Shown here: positions 1 through 8,007 of the stretch, piece after piece
How positions within the stretch are numbered: position 1 is the first letter of the stretch
Layout of the letters: each line of letters starts with the position of its first letter
Assembly: GCA_021806045.1 (NCBI GenBank)
Contig: JAJZDI010000024.1
Coordinates: 1-40,724 of the forward strand
Source of the DNA: Actinomycetes bacterium
Lineage (GTDB): Bacteria; Actinomycetota; Acidimicrobiia; Acidimicrobiales; RAAP-2
Reading direction: 5' to 3'
DNA: 40,724 nt
The notes under the pieces: generated by a model
What the model saw: only the letters and a program-made list of their open reading frames with translations
Told to the model about the DNA's origin: nothing
The model's database searches: none
Translations under genes and position numbers: made by a program

Positions 1-289
1 TGAGGCAGACCCCCGCACTCCCCGGCGGCGCTGACCACCCCGGGATGTGGGCGGCGCCCGCTTATGCCGTGGGCGGGCCCCCGATCACGTCGCATCGTGC
101 CAGGTCAACGCCAAACGTGAAGACCTCGCGTTGTGCTGTCGCCCGCCGGGAACGCGGTGATCCGGCCAGTCATCGGGCTCGGTCGGCGCGTCGTTCCCGG
201 CAACGGTGCCCGGTCGGGCAGCGGCTTGCGGCACAGGACCCGGCGTGGTGGGGCGCCCCGACGGTACCCGGAGGGCACCCGCCGCCCGA
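1..289. other. 5' flank without a supported gene
   Basis: This is the region downstream of the DUF3326 stop codon. Several open frames cross it on both strands, but none has a convincing start, ribosome binding site or recognisable protein motif, and their Arg/Pro-rich composition is what random GC-rich DNA gives. I see no strong hairpin terminator and no RNA gene. Confidence 0.5.
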
Positions 290-1645
290 TCATGTCCCCA
301 CCATCGCCGGCTCTGGCGACCGTGCCCGTCCGGTGACGATGACCTCACGGGTGTCGGCGATCGGCCGCCGGACGATGGCCGGGTCGATCCCGCTGCGCAT
401 GGCGGCCATCACCCCGACCGCCTCCCAGTAGTTGTCGACCACGTGCAGCTGGCCGCGTCTCCACGGCAGGCGGGTCAGGTCGTTGTGTAGGAGGTTGGTG
501 TTCTCCCGCACGGCGATGACGGGGATCCCCTGCTCCAGCGCGGCGAGGGTGGGCAGCCCGATGGCGCCGTCCGGGATGACGAGGACGGACACCTGCTCGG
601 CACTGATCACGTCGTCGGGCGGCGGCGTCCCGGCATCCAGACGCACCAGCCGGGGGCTGCGCTGGAGCCCCTTCAGCACGCACACGAAGAACGCCATGGA
701 GATGGCCTCGGCCGCCATGCGGGGATCGACGACGCCGAGCGACAACGCCTCGACGGCCTTGGACTCGATCATGGGCGCATGGGCGGTGGGCACGTCGTAG
801 AGGGACGACACCGTGTGGGTGAGGATGGCCTCGACGCCGCCCCACGGGTTCACCATGTCTCCCCGGGCCGCGTAGTACTCGGTGTGGTAGCTGAAGGGCA
901 CCTCGATCTGGGTGGACAGGGCGACGGCATCGAACGTGGACCGCCGGGCGTCGAGCGCGTCGAGCAGGCGTTCCAGGTCGTCGACCACGCCGACGGCCCG
1001 CCCCGAGCTGGCGTACGTGGCCCGCAAGCGGATCGGGGGGTCGAGGGCCACCACCTCGGGAGCGTCCAGGCCGAACGACACGCGGGCGGTGCTGACCGAA
1101 TTGATGGCGGCGTCCTCGTACTTCGTGATCTCGTGGCGGTCGATGACCGGCAGCACCCGGTTGGCACGCACCGGACGCAGCCCCACCGTCCCGGCCAGCA
1201 GGCGTGACAGCACGCTGCCCTCCACGTAGAGGGCGTTGGCGGGGAGCTCCATGACGTCCGAGGCGTTGAGGACGTTGGGGTGGGTGACGAGGGTGTCGCA
1301 CGCGGTGGCGAGCAGGGCGGCGACCGGCATGGCGTCCCCGGCGTGGCCGCCGATCTCGGCCCCGATCCCCGTCGGCACCACCAGGACGGCGGTGAAGGCC
1401 CTACTGTCCTCGCCCGTCCGGTGCCGGGTGGCGAACGGCGAGGGGAGGCTCGCCCGCCGCTCAGCTCCGAGGCCGTCGACGACGCCGATCTCGCAGCTCC
1501 AGGCGGCGGGGTCCGACGAGGGGACGGCGAAACGCACCGGTGCCTCGCCGTCGCCCAGGCGCTCGCCGACCGACGCTGCCAGCTGGGCCAAGAGTGCCCC
1601 GTCGCCCGGTGCGGGCACGACCAGTTCCCGTTCAGTGACGCGCAT
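290..1645 (-). CDS. DUF3326 family protein, last gene of the seven-gene operon
   Basis: A protein of 451 residues of unknown function. The DUF3326 family is recognised from VPTGIGAEIGG (residues 90-100), THPNVLN (121-127), NALYVEG shortly after, the GLRPVRANRV segment, and a later WGGVEAILTH segment followed by AHAP. The family core runs from about residue 85 to the end. The first 80 or so residues are an extra N-terminal region compared with the DUF3326 proteins I know, which are roughly 340-350 residues. The ATG at 1645 is chosen because it overlaps the end of the upstream decarboxylase gene by 14 bases; longer in-frame starts would lie deep inside that gene. No signal peptide or membrane segment is visible, so it should be cytoplasmic. 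The conserved Gly, His and Asn motifs suggest a ligand-binding or enzymatic role, but no reaction can be assigned. Coupling to a PLP decarboxylase and an amino-acid importer suggests a role in small-molecule metabolism. Confidence 0.85.
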   Translation of the reverse strand: MRVTERELVVPAPGDGALLAQLAASVGERLGDGEAPVRFAVPSSDPAAWSCEIGVVDGLGAERRASLPSPFATRHRTGEDSRAFTAVLVVPTGIGAEIGGHAGDAMPVAALLATACDTLVTHPNVLNASDVMELPANALYVEGSVLSRLLAGTVGLRPVRANRVLPVIDRHEITKYEDAAINSVSTARVSFGLDAPEVVALDPPIRLRATYASSGRAVGVVDDLERLLDALDARRSTFDAVALSTQIEVPFSYHTEYYAARGDMVNPWGGVEAILTHTVSSLYDVPTAHAPMIESKAVEALSLGVVDPRMAAEAISMAFFVCVLKGLQRSPRLVRLDAGTPPPDDVISAEQVSVLVIPDGAIGLPTLAALEQGIPVIAVRENTNLLHNDLTRLPWRRGQLHVVDNYWEAVGVMAAMRSGIDPAIVRRPIADTREVIVTGRARSPEPAMVGT

Positions 1646-2852
1646 GGGAGCCTCCGTTGATCGTGAGGAAGTCGTCGTAGCGGTAGCGGCGCCGGAGGGT
1701 GACCGAACCGTCGGGCGCCCGGCTGTAGACGGTGGGCAGCGAGATGCCGTTGAACCACGACGCCTCCACCAGCGAGTAGGCACCGACGTCGCTGATCACC
1801 ACCCTGCTGCCCACCCGCAGCGGCTCGGGGAAGCTGTGCAGTCCGAACTGGTCGCTCACCAGGCAGCTGGCCCCGGCCAGCAGGTAGCGGTTGGCGCCGT
1901 CGGTGGCGGCCACGTCGGGCAGGAACGGGAACTCGAGCACCTCGGGCACATGGGTGATGGGCACGTCGAGGACAGCGATGTCTCGCCCGGGGCCCTCGAT
2001 CAGGTCGACCACGGTGGTCACCAGCGATCCGGCGCGGTAGATGAGGGACGTGCCCGGCTCGACGAGGACCTCGACCCCGTAGGTGTCACGCAGCAGCGAG
2101 ACGGCCTTGCGCAGAGGCGTGTGGTCGCGAGCGTCGCGGAACAGATAGCCCCCTCCCAGGTTGACCCACTTCAGCCGGCGCAGCATGGGGTCGAGCTGGT
2201 CGACGAGGTGCTCGACCAGGCGGAGCAGGTCGTCGAATTCGATCGACTCGCAGTTGCTGTGGACAAGCAGTCCTTCGATCCCTTCCAGCACCTGGGGACT
2301 GGTCCGCACCCGAGCGGCCAGCTGGTCGATGGGGACGCCCAGCTTGGAATTGCGGGCGCAGGGATCGAGCCGCTCGTCGGCGACGAAGGACAGCCGGGGG
2401 TTGACGCGCAGGCCGGGACTGGTGCGTCCGACGGCGGCGTCGGCAAAGCGCTGCCACTGGCTCACCGAGTTGAAGCTGATCCGGTCGGACAGCTCGAAGA
2501 TGTCGCCGGCGTCCGACGGGCGCAGACCGGGCGTGGTGGTGTGTACGATCCCGTCCCCGATCACGTGCCGGGCGAGGCGGGCCTCGAACAGCGAGCTGGT
2601 GTGGAAGCCGTCGACGAGGGGGGCCATCACGGCCAGACCGTCCTCGAACGAGAACGCCTTCACGGCGAACAGCAGCTTCGCCCCGGTGGGAGCCAGCGCG
2701 TCGCGGGCGGTGGCCACGTCCTCGGCGATGACCTTCTCGTCGTAGACGAAGGCGGGGGTCTCCAGGTCCATGGTCGACAACTCGGCCACCCGGGCCCGGT
2801 CCGGATCGGGCTGGTGGGCAGGTGTGTTCCACCACTGCTCGCTCTCGTTCAT
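1632..2852 (-). CDS. carboxynorspermidine-decarboxylase-like PLP-dependent decarboxylase (alanine racemase fold)
   Basis: A fold type III PLP enzyme of 406 residues, closest to the NspC (carboxynorspermidine decarboxylase) branch. Visible landmarks are TPAFVYDEK near the N-terminus, LLFAVKAFSFE with the PLP lysine, DGFHTSSLFEARL, SFNSVSQWQRF, LRVNPRLS, CARNSKLGV, the glycine loop KWVNLGGGYLF, VEPGTSLIYRAG, and the C-terminal GASCLVSDQFG, whose cysteine matches the catalytic Cys that reaches across the dimer. A strong ribosome binding site (AGGAGGT on the minus strand, 2858-2864) stands just ahead of the ATG. The known family converts carboxynorspermidine or carboxyspermidine to the polyamine. 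No carboxynorspermidine dehydrogenase gene is present in this window, so the real substrate may be another amino acid, possibly the one imported by the ABC genes immediately upstream. Confidence 0.85.
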   Translation of the reverse strand: MNESEQWWNTPAHQPDPDRARVAELSTMDLETPAFVYDEKVIAEDVATARDALAPTGAKLLFAVKAFSFEDGLAVMAPLVDGFHTSSLFEARLARHVIGDGIVHTTTPGLRPSDAGDIFELSDRISFNSVSQWQRFADAAVGRTSPGLRVNPRLSFVADERLDPCARNSKLGVPIDQLAARVRTSPQVLEGIEGLLVHSNCESIEFDDLLRLVEHLVDQLDPMLRRLKWVNLGGGYLFRDARDHTPLRKAVSLLRDTYGVEVLVEPGTSLIYRAGSLVTTVVDLIEGPGRDIAVLDVPITHVPEVLEFPFLPDVAATDGANRYLLAGASCLVSDQFGLHSFPEPLRVGSRVVISDVGAYSLVEASWFNGISLPTVYSRAPDGSVTLRRRYRYDDFLTINGGSHARH

Positions 2853-2902
2853 CGTCCACCTCCTCTACTGGCTCGGGGGGCCTGTGCCCCTGGCATGCGG
2901 TC

Positions 2903-3673
2903 TCAGAGCACCTTCGAGAGGAACTCCCCGGTCCGGCGGTGCTGTGGGTGCTCGAGAACCTGGCGGGGTGGTCCCGCCTCGACGATCACCCCGCCATCCA
3001 TGAAGGCCACCGTGTCGGCCACCTCGCGGGCGAACGCCACCTCGTGGGTGACCACCACCATCGTCATGCCCGAGTTGGCCAGGTTCCGCATGGCCTCGAG
3101 CACCTCGCCGACCAGCTCGGGGTCGAGGGCGCTGGTCGGCTCGTCGAACAGGATGAGCGAGGGACGCATGGCCAGGGCACGGGCGATGGCGATCCGCTGC
3201 TGCTGCCCGCCGGAGAGCTCGTTCGGGAACGCGGACGCCCGGTCGGCCAGGCCCACCCGGCCGAGCAGTTCCCGGGCATGGTCCTCGGCCACCGGCTTTG
3301 ACTCCTTGTGTACCAGGGTGGGCCCGAGGGTCACGTTGTCCAATGCGGTCATGTGGGGGAAGAGGTGGAGGTGCTGGAAGACCATCCCGACGTTGGCCCG
3401 TGCCCGCGCCACCTCCTTGTCTGGGAGCTCGTAGAGGCGGTTGCCGCGGCGCCGGTACCCGACGAGCTCGCCGTCCACCGAGATCCACCCGGCGTCCACC
3501 GTCTCCAGGCGGTTGACGCACCGGAGGAGGGTCGACTTGCCCGAGCCCGACGGCCCGAGGATGCACACCACCGCTCCCCGGTCCACGTCGAGATCGAGGC
3601 CCTTCAGGATCTCGGTCCGCCCGAACGACTTGTGCAGTTCGCGGATCTGCAGCATGGGTCCGGCCGCGCTCAT
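2903..3673 (-). CDS. polar amino acid ABC transporter ATP-binding protein (GlnQ-like)
   Basis: The ATPase subunit of an amino-acid importer, 256 residues, the normal length for GlnQ/HisP/ArtP proteins. Walker A is GPSGSGKST, the signature is [15 protein letters not shown], Walker B is [14 protein letters not shown], and the switch histidine is in VVVTHEV. The Q-loop lies in [14 protein letters not shown]. The start at 3673 forms an ATGA overlap with the permease stop codon, which argues for translational coupling; an internal Met at residue 7 (MLQIREL) is the more family-typical start and cannot be excluded. It acts at the inner face of the membrane with the permease and binding protein encoded just upstream. 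Confidence 0.95.
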   Translation of the reverse strand: MSAAGPMLQIRELHKSFGRTEILKGLDLDVDRGAVVCILGPSGSGKSTLLRCVNRLETVDAGWISVDGELVGYRRRGNRLYELPDKEVARARANVGMVFQHLHLFPHMTALDNVTLGPTLVHKESKPVAEDHARELLGRVGLADRASAFPNELSGGQQQRIAIARALAMRPSLILFDEPTSALDPELVGEVLEAMRNLANSGMTMVVVTHEVAFAREVADTVAFMDGGVIVEAGPPRQVLEHPQHRRTGEFLSKVL

Positions 3674-4842
3674 CGCCGGTCACTCCTCGGCGCCGGGCTG
3701 GCGGCGCCTGCCATGGCCGGCCGGGCGTGATTGGTGCCCACCAGCCGCCGGAGGCGCTGCCACGGCGTGAGGGGCAGCGACCGCGCCGAACCCCGTGCGA
3801 ACCGGCGCTCCAGGTAGTACTGGCCGACGTTCAGGATCGTGGTCACGATCAGGTACCAAATGACGGCGACCAGCAGCAGCGGGATCTGCTGGAACGTGCG
3901 GGAGTAGACGATCTGCACGCTGTAGAGCAGCTCGGTCACGGCGATGACGCTGGCCAGCGAGCTGGTCTTCAACATGGAGATGACCTCGTTCCCGGTGGGC
4001 GGGACGATGACCCGCATGGCCTGGGGGAGGACGATCGTGCGCATGGTCTGGAGACGGGTGAGCCCGAGGGAGAGCGCCGCCTCGCTCTGCCCCTCGGGCA
4101 CGGAGAGGATCCCGGCCCGGACGATCTCGGCCATGTAGGCCGCCTCGTTGAGACCCAGCCCGAGGATGGCGGCCACGAAAGGCGTGACCACCGTGTTGGC
4201 GTTCCCCTGGACGAAGCTCGGCCCGAAGGGGATGCCGATGGACAGCGTCGGGTAGAGGGCGGCGACGAAGTTCCAGAAGAGGATCTGGACGATGACGGGC
4301 GTGCCCCGGAACACCCACACGTAGACCCAGCTCGCCGAGGACACCAGCGGGTTCGGCGACAGGCGGAGCACGGCGAGCACCGTGCCCAGGATGATGCCGA
4401 TGGCCATCGAGATGACCGTCAGCTCGATGGTGACCCACAGCCCCATGAGGGTGGCGTGGGTGGTGAAGTTCTCCCGCACCACCGACCAGTCGAAGCGGGG
4501 GTTGGTGGCGAGCGAGCGCACCAACATGGCGACGAGGAGGGCGACCAACGCTCCGGCCACCCACCGCCACGGATGCCGGAGCCGGACGACAGTGGCCGGC
4601 TCCCCGCCGATGAGCTCGGCGGCGCCGCCCGGTCCCGTGCCGGTCGGCCCCGTGGCGAGCGGCTGGGCGGCAAACGGCTCGGTGACGATCCCGGCCGGTG
4701 CGGATGGGGGTTCGTCTTCGCCGGAGCCGCCGCGGGTGCCAGCGGCGGCGATGCCGCCGCCGGTCGGGCCGCCGGCGCCGTCTCCGTCGTAGCCGGCGTC
4801 CGGCGCTGCCTGGAGCAGCCGGGGGTCAGCTCGCCGCAGCAT
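3670..4842 (-). CDS. polar amino acid ABC transporter permease (HisM/GlnP-like) with N-terminal extension
   Basis: The membrane subunit of the importer, 390 residues. The core matches the His/Glu/Gln/Arg/opine permease family: [16 protein letters not shown], then [16 protein letters not shown], and the cytoplasmic coupling loop [19 protein letters not shown] followed by [18 protein letters not shown], which contacts the ATPase. The first 80 or so residues are a Pro/Gly/Ala-rich hydrophilic extension before the first membrane helix, which makes the protein about 100 residues longer than usual. The ATG at 4842 is preferred because it overlaps the end of the binding-protein gene by 17 bases; a longer frame back to 4995 would run well into that gene. 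The substrate cannot be read from sequence; polar or charged amino acids, or an opine-like compound, are the family range. Confidence 0.92.
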   Translation of the reverse strand: MLRRADPRLLQAAPDAGYDGDGAGGPTGGGIAAAGTRGGSGEDEPPSAPAGIVTEPFAAQPLATGPTGTGPGGAAELIGGEPATVVRLRHPWRWVAGALVALLVAMLVRSLATNPRFDWSVVRENFTTHATLMGLWVTIELTVISMAIGIILGTVLAVLRLSPNPLVSSASWVYVWVFRGTPVIVQILFWNFVAALYPTLSIGIPFGPSFVQGNANTVVTPFVAAILGLGLNEAAYMAEIVRAGILSVPEGQSEAALSLGLTRLQTMRTIVLPQAMRVIVPPTGNEVISMLKTSSLASVIAVTELLYSVQIVYSRTFQQIPLLLVAVIWYLIVTTILNVGQYYLERRFARGSARSLPLTPWQRLRRLVGTNHARPAMAGAASPAPRSDRR

Positions 4843-5728
4843 TGATGGCCGGCGTGGTGATGGCGCCGCTCTCCACTCCCCATCGGGCCAGGATGGTCCG
4901 GTACTGCCCGGTCGAGATGAGGTGCTGCACCGCGGCCAGCATGGCCTGCGCCAGCCCGCTGCCCTTGGGAAGTGCGATCCCGTAGGGGGCAGCACCGTAG
5001 ACCGGGCCGGCGAGCTTCAGGGTGCCCTTGGACTGGTGGACCTGGTAGTCCGCCAGGGGTGAGTCGGCCATGGCCACGTCGGCCCGTCCCGCCACGAGGG
5101 CGAGGTTGGCGCCTGCCTGGTCGGGGAAGACCTCGACGTTCACCGCGGGCTTGCCTGCGGCCGTGCACGTGGCCGACTGGGCGGACGCGTCCTGTTCCTG
5201 GGTCGTGCCCTTCTCCACGGCGACGCGGAGACCGCACAGGCTGGACAGGCCGCTGATCGACGGCCCGCCGTTCGACTTCACGAAGAAGGCGGTGCCGGCG
5301 TTGAAGTAGGTGACGAAGTCGACCGTCTTCTCGCGGGTCGCGTTGTCGGTGAAGGACGAGATGCCGACTTCGTACTTGCCCGATGCCAGCCCGGGCAGGA
5401 TGCTGTCGAAGCTGGCGTTCACCACCTTCGCGTGCAGGCCCATGGTGGCGGCGATGGCGTCGATCATGTCCACGTCCATCCCGGCGATCTTCCCGGCGCT
5501 GTTGAAGAATTCGTTGGGTGCGTAGCTGGCGTCGGTGGCCACGGTGAGTTGGCCCGCGTTGCGGTAGCGCTCGGGCACCAGCTTGGCCACGGAGGCGACC
5601 GAGCCCGACGTCGTCTGTGAGCTGGAGCTGCTCCCGCTGGCAGAAGAGCCGCACGCGGCGGCCAGCATCCCGGCGGCCAACACTGCGCTCATGGTTCCCA
5701 TCATCGATCGGTGTCGGAGCTGTCTCAT
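4826..5728 (-). CDS. amino acid ABC transporter substrate-binding lipoprotein (SBP family 3)
   Basis: The extracytoplasmic receptor of the importer, 300 residues. It begins with a lipoprotein signal peptide: Arg/His-rich start, hydrophobic stretch, then lipobox LAAAC with the lipidated Cys at residue 26, followed by a Ser-rich linker. The mature part is a family 3 binding protein: [30 protein letters not shown], the hinge-region [24 protein letters not shown] (two adjoining motifs), [15 protein letters not shown], and [15 protein letters not shown]. The basic or aromatic ligand contacts cannot be assigned by eye. Its ATG overlaps the MFS stop codon (ATGA) and its own end overlaps the permease start, so it sits inside the coupled seven-gene operon. 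Confidence 0.93.
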   Translation of the reverse strand: MRQLRHRSMMGTMSAVLAAGMLAAACGSSASGSSSSSQTTSGSVASVAKLVPERYRNAGQLTVATDASYAPNEFFNSAGKIAGMDVDMIDAIAATMGLHAKVVNASFDSILPGLASGKYEVGISSFTDNATREKTVDFVTYFNAGTAFFVKSNGGPSISGLSSLCGLRVAVEKGTTQEQDASAQSATCTAAGKPAVNVEVFPDQAGANLALVAGRADVAMADSPLADYQVHQSKGTLKLAGPVYGAAPYGIALPKGSGLAQAMLAAVQHLISTGQYRTILARWGVESGAITTPAINAAAS

Positions 5729-7248
5729 CTCCGCCTCCCTCCGTCCACGTCGTCCGCACTGCCGTCCTGCCCACCGCTCAGTGTCAGAGGGGGTGCCATC
5801 TCGCGGCAGGGTCGTTCGGCACGTTGTGTCGCGCCCGGGCCGCCTGTGGTTCCGCCAGCGGGTCCGCCAGTGGATCCGGCTCGCCGGCGGGCCCGGGTCG
5901 ACAGGACGACGAAGGGGATGGCGGCGACGCCGGCCAGTACGAACACGAGGACGGCCAGGTCGGGCACGGGCAGGCCGAGCAGCCCGGTGGGAACCGCCGC
6001 GTTCACGTGGGTGTGGCCGGAGAAGGCGTCGATGAGGTCGGGGGTGGCATCGCGCAACTGGGCGCCGTGCTGGCCGAGCAGGAGGGCGAACAGTCCCAGC
6101 CCGACCAGCTGGGCCAGGCCGTTGGCCTGATAGACGATCGAGCTCATGGCCGCCCGGTGCTCGGACGGGATGTCGTCCTGCATGCGGGCGAGCGATACCG
6201 GATCCCAGATCTGGTCGAGGAACCCCAGCAGGATGAAGAGCACGATGACCACGCCCAGGCTGCGCCAGGCGAACAGGACGCTCACGCTCAGCCCGATGGC
6301 GACCATGGTGAGGGTGAGGAGCGGTTCGGGACCGATGCGGCGGGCCAGCATCAGCCCGACCACGGGGGCGACCGCCCCGAGCAGGTCACCGGCGATGCCG
6401 AGGGGTGCCAGCACCCGGGCGTCGAGACCCTTGGTGAGTAGGGCCACCGGGAAGGCCTCGTCGGCAGCCGCGCCCGACAGGGCGGCGATGACGACGGCCA
6501 CCGTGAGCAGGAGCAGTGAGCGCCGCCGCACCAGGGCCACCACCGCCGCGCCCATCCGCCGCCACAGGCCGGTCGTCGCCACCGGGTCGCCGTCCGGTCC
6601 GGTCGCCGGCTCGACCCGCTCCTCCCGGATGCCGGCGGCCACGCCCACCGCCACCACGAAGCCGGCCCCCGTCGCGTACCACAGGAGGTCGAGTAGCCCC
6701 CGGTCCACCGGCCGGGTGACGAGGAGGACCAGCGCCAGTGCGCCGGAGACCACGCCGCCGGCAGCGGTCACCGCGAAGGCCCGGGCGAAGAAGGCGTCGA
6801 CGAGGTCCTTGCGGCCCGACCGGTGGAGGTTGTCGACCACCCACGCCTCCTGTGCGCCGGCCATCATCGTCTCGCCCAGGCCCGACACCGAGAAGGCGAC
6901 CGACGCCATGGCCAGCTGCCACCCGCCCGGCAGCCGCACGGCCCACGGCACGGCGGCCATCGCCACCGCCGTCAACGCCCCGCCCAGCAGCACCGACGCC
7001 TTGCGGCTCCACCGGTCGGCCAGGGCGCCGGTGGGGAGCTGCATGGCGAGGGAGGTGGCACTGGCGGCCATGAGGGGGATGACGGCCCACGCCGGCGCGT
7101 CCATCGCCAGGTACAGGTAGGCGAACTGGAAGGGGAAGACGAGGTAGAGAGCGCGGGACAGCCCGATGGCGACGTAGAAGCGTCCCATGAGGCGGCGCTC
7201 ATCGGGCCCGGGCCAGGCCATGGCGGCCAGGCGGCGGGCCAGCTTCAC
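5725..7248 (-). CDS. MFS transporter, probable small-molecule exporter
   Basis: A major facilitator protein of about 507 residues with around 12 hydrophobic segments. The motif A loop between helices 2 and 3 reads TGALADRWSRK. The segment SGLGETMMAGAQEAWVVDNL resembles the antiporter region of drug/H+ antiporters that move small molecules outward. The two halves are separated by a hydrophilic Arg/Glu/Pro-rich loop near the middle (EERVEPATGPDG), and the C-terminus is a Gly/Arg-rich hydrophilic tail. The GTG at 7248 overlaps the GNAT stop codon (GTGA); an internal ATG nine residues on is an alternative. Placed between an acetyltransferase and an importer in one operon, it may export the product of the pathway. 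Substrate is unknown. Confidence 0.85.
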   Translation of the reverse strand: MKLARRLAAMAWPGPDERRLMGRFYVAIGLSRALYLVFPFQFAYLYLAMDAPAWAVIPLMAASATSLAMQLPTGALADRWSRKASVLLGGALTAVAMAAVPWAVRLPGGWQLAMASVAFSVSGLGETMMAGAQEAWVVDNLHRSGRKDLVDAFFARAFAVTAAGGVVSGALALVLLVTRPVDRGLLDLLWYATGAGFVVAVGVAAGIREERVEPATGPDGDPVATTGLWRRMGAAVVALVRRRSLLLLTVAVVIAALSGAAADEAFPVALLTKGLDARVLAPLGIAGDLLGAVAPVVGLMLARRIGPEPLLTLTMVAIGLSVSVLFAWRSLGVVIVLFILLGFLDQIWDPVSLARMQDDIPSEHRAAMSSIVYQANGLAQLVGLGLFALLLGQHGAQLRDATPDLIDAFSGHTHVNAAVPTGLLGLPVPDLAVLVFVLAGVAAIPFVVLSTRARRRAGSTGGPAGGTTGGPGATQRAERPCREMAPPLTLSGGQDGSADDVDGGRRR

Positions 7249-7874
7249 GTGCCGTTGCCGGCAGCTCCGGGGTCGGCGTCGAGCCCGAGGGCCTCGTACC
7301 AGGAGCGCACCGTGCCGGCGTCGAGGTCGACGGCCAGATAGCGGTGGGAGAAGTCCCGCCCGGTGGCATCGGTGAAGCCGAACCGGCGGTAGAGGTCGAC
7401 CAGATCGTCGGCCCGGCCGCCCCCGCCCCAGACCTCGATGCCCACCCGGTGGACGTCGCCGAGCAGGGCCACCAGGAGCATCATCGCCGCCCCTCCCACC
7501 GCGGCGATGCCGTGCCCCTGCCACTCGGGAGCCACCATGCCCGAGTCGAAGAAGTAGTCGGTGCCGTCCACCGTCTCCGTACCGGGATCCTCGTAGTACC
7601 CGAAGCAGCACGCCTCGATGGCGCCGTCCAGTTCGAGAACGACGAGGAGTGCGTCGGGATCGGCGGCCACCTCGTCGAGGGCCCGGTGGTCGAACGCCTC
7701 GCCCTCCCGCCCGAAGGCGGCCGTGTTCAGGTCGAGGATCCGCTCCCGGGTGGCATCGTCCAGCTCGGCGACGGGCCGGATGGTGGCGGCCCTCCCGGTG
7801 CGCTCGGCCAGCAGGGAGCCGAGCCGGTCGAGGACCTGGCGGGCCCGGGGCTCCCGGCCGTCGAAGGAGCGCAT
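7245..7874 (-). CDS. GNAT-family N-acetyltransferase, first gene of the seven-gene operon
   Basis: About 209 residues with a GNAT fold. The acetyl-CoA binding motif A is visible as SGMVAPEWQGHGIAAVGG (Q-x-x-G-x-G/A type), preceded by the beta-strand ALLVVLELDGAIEACCFGYY and followed by VDLYRRFGFTDATG, the usual C-terminal helix-strand. The N-terminus is uncertain: ATG at 7874 (MRSFDG) is chosen, with a GTG three codons earlier also possible; longer frames extend into low-complexity Pro/Thr-rich sequence that overlaps the neighbouring gene and are unlikely. Enzymes of this type transfer acetyl groups to amines; a polyamine or the amine made by the downstream decarboxylase is a reasonable guess, not shown. 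It is followed with a GTGA overlap by the MFS gene, a pairing reminiscent of bltD-blt in Bacillus. Confidence 0.75.
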   Translation of the reverse strand: MRSFDGREPRARQVLDRLGSLLAERTGRAATIRPVAELDDATRERILDLNTAAFGREGEAFDHRALDEVAADPDALLVVLELDGAIEACCFGYYEDPGTETVDGTDYFFDSGMVAPEWQGHGIAAVGGAAMMLLVALLGDVHRVGIEVWGGGGRADDLVDLYRRFGFTDATGRDFSHRYLAVDLDAGTVRSWYEALGLDADPGAAGNGT

Positions 7875-7948
7875 GCCGATCACGGATCCGTCGATCTCCT
7901 CGGGCACGCGCTGCCGCTCATCTGGTGACCGTACGACGGGGGCGGGTG

Positions 7949-7972
7949 CCGGGCCAGGGTCGAACGGCCCGG
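7949..7972 (-). terminator. possible terminator hairpin after the FadD17-like gene
   Basis: A perfect 7-bp GC stem (CCGGGCC / GGCCCGG) with a 10-base loop lies between the stop codon of the acyl-CoA synthetase gene and the GNAT gene. No T-run follows, so it could only be an actinobacterial type hairpin. If real, it separates the steroid gene from the seven-gene operon. Confidence 0.35.
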
Positions 7973-8007
7973 GCCTTTGTGACGCGCTCTGCCGGCTCGC
8001 CGCTCGA

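Noticed and set aside
45-431. Small gene at the left edge
   Set aside because: The open frame overlaps the end of the DUF3326 gene antisense, has no ribosome binding site and an Arg/Pro/Ala-rich product without motifs.
1236-3434. Open frame of 732 codons on the plus strand
   Set aside because: It lies antisense to the DUF3326 and decarboxylase genes and the ATPase. Its translation is Arg/Gly/His-rich with no family motifs; it is a shadow of GC-rich codon use.
3670-4995. Longer permease start at 4995
   Set aside because: It would place about 50 codons antisense-like in quality inside the binding-protein gene and adds a Trp/Arg/Pro-rich segment unlike the family; the start at 4842 fits the overlap pattern of the operon.
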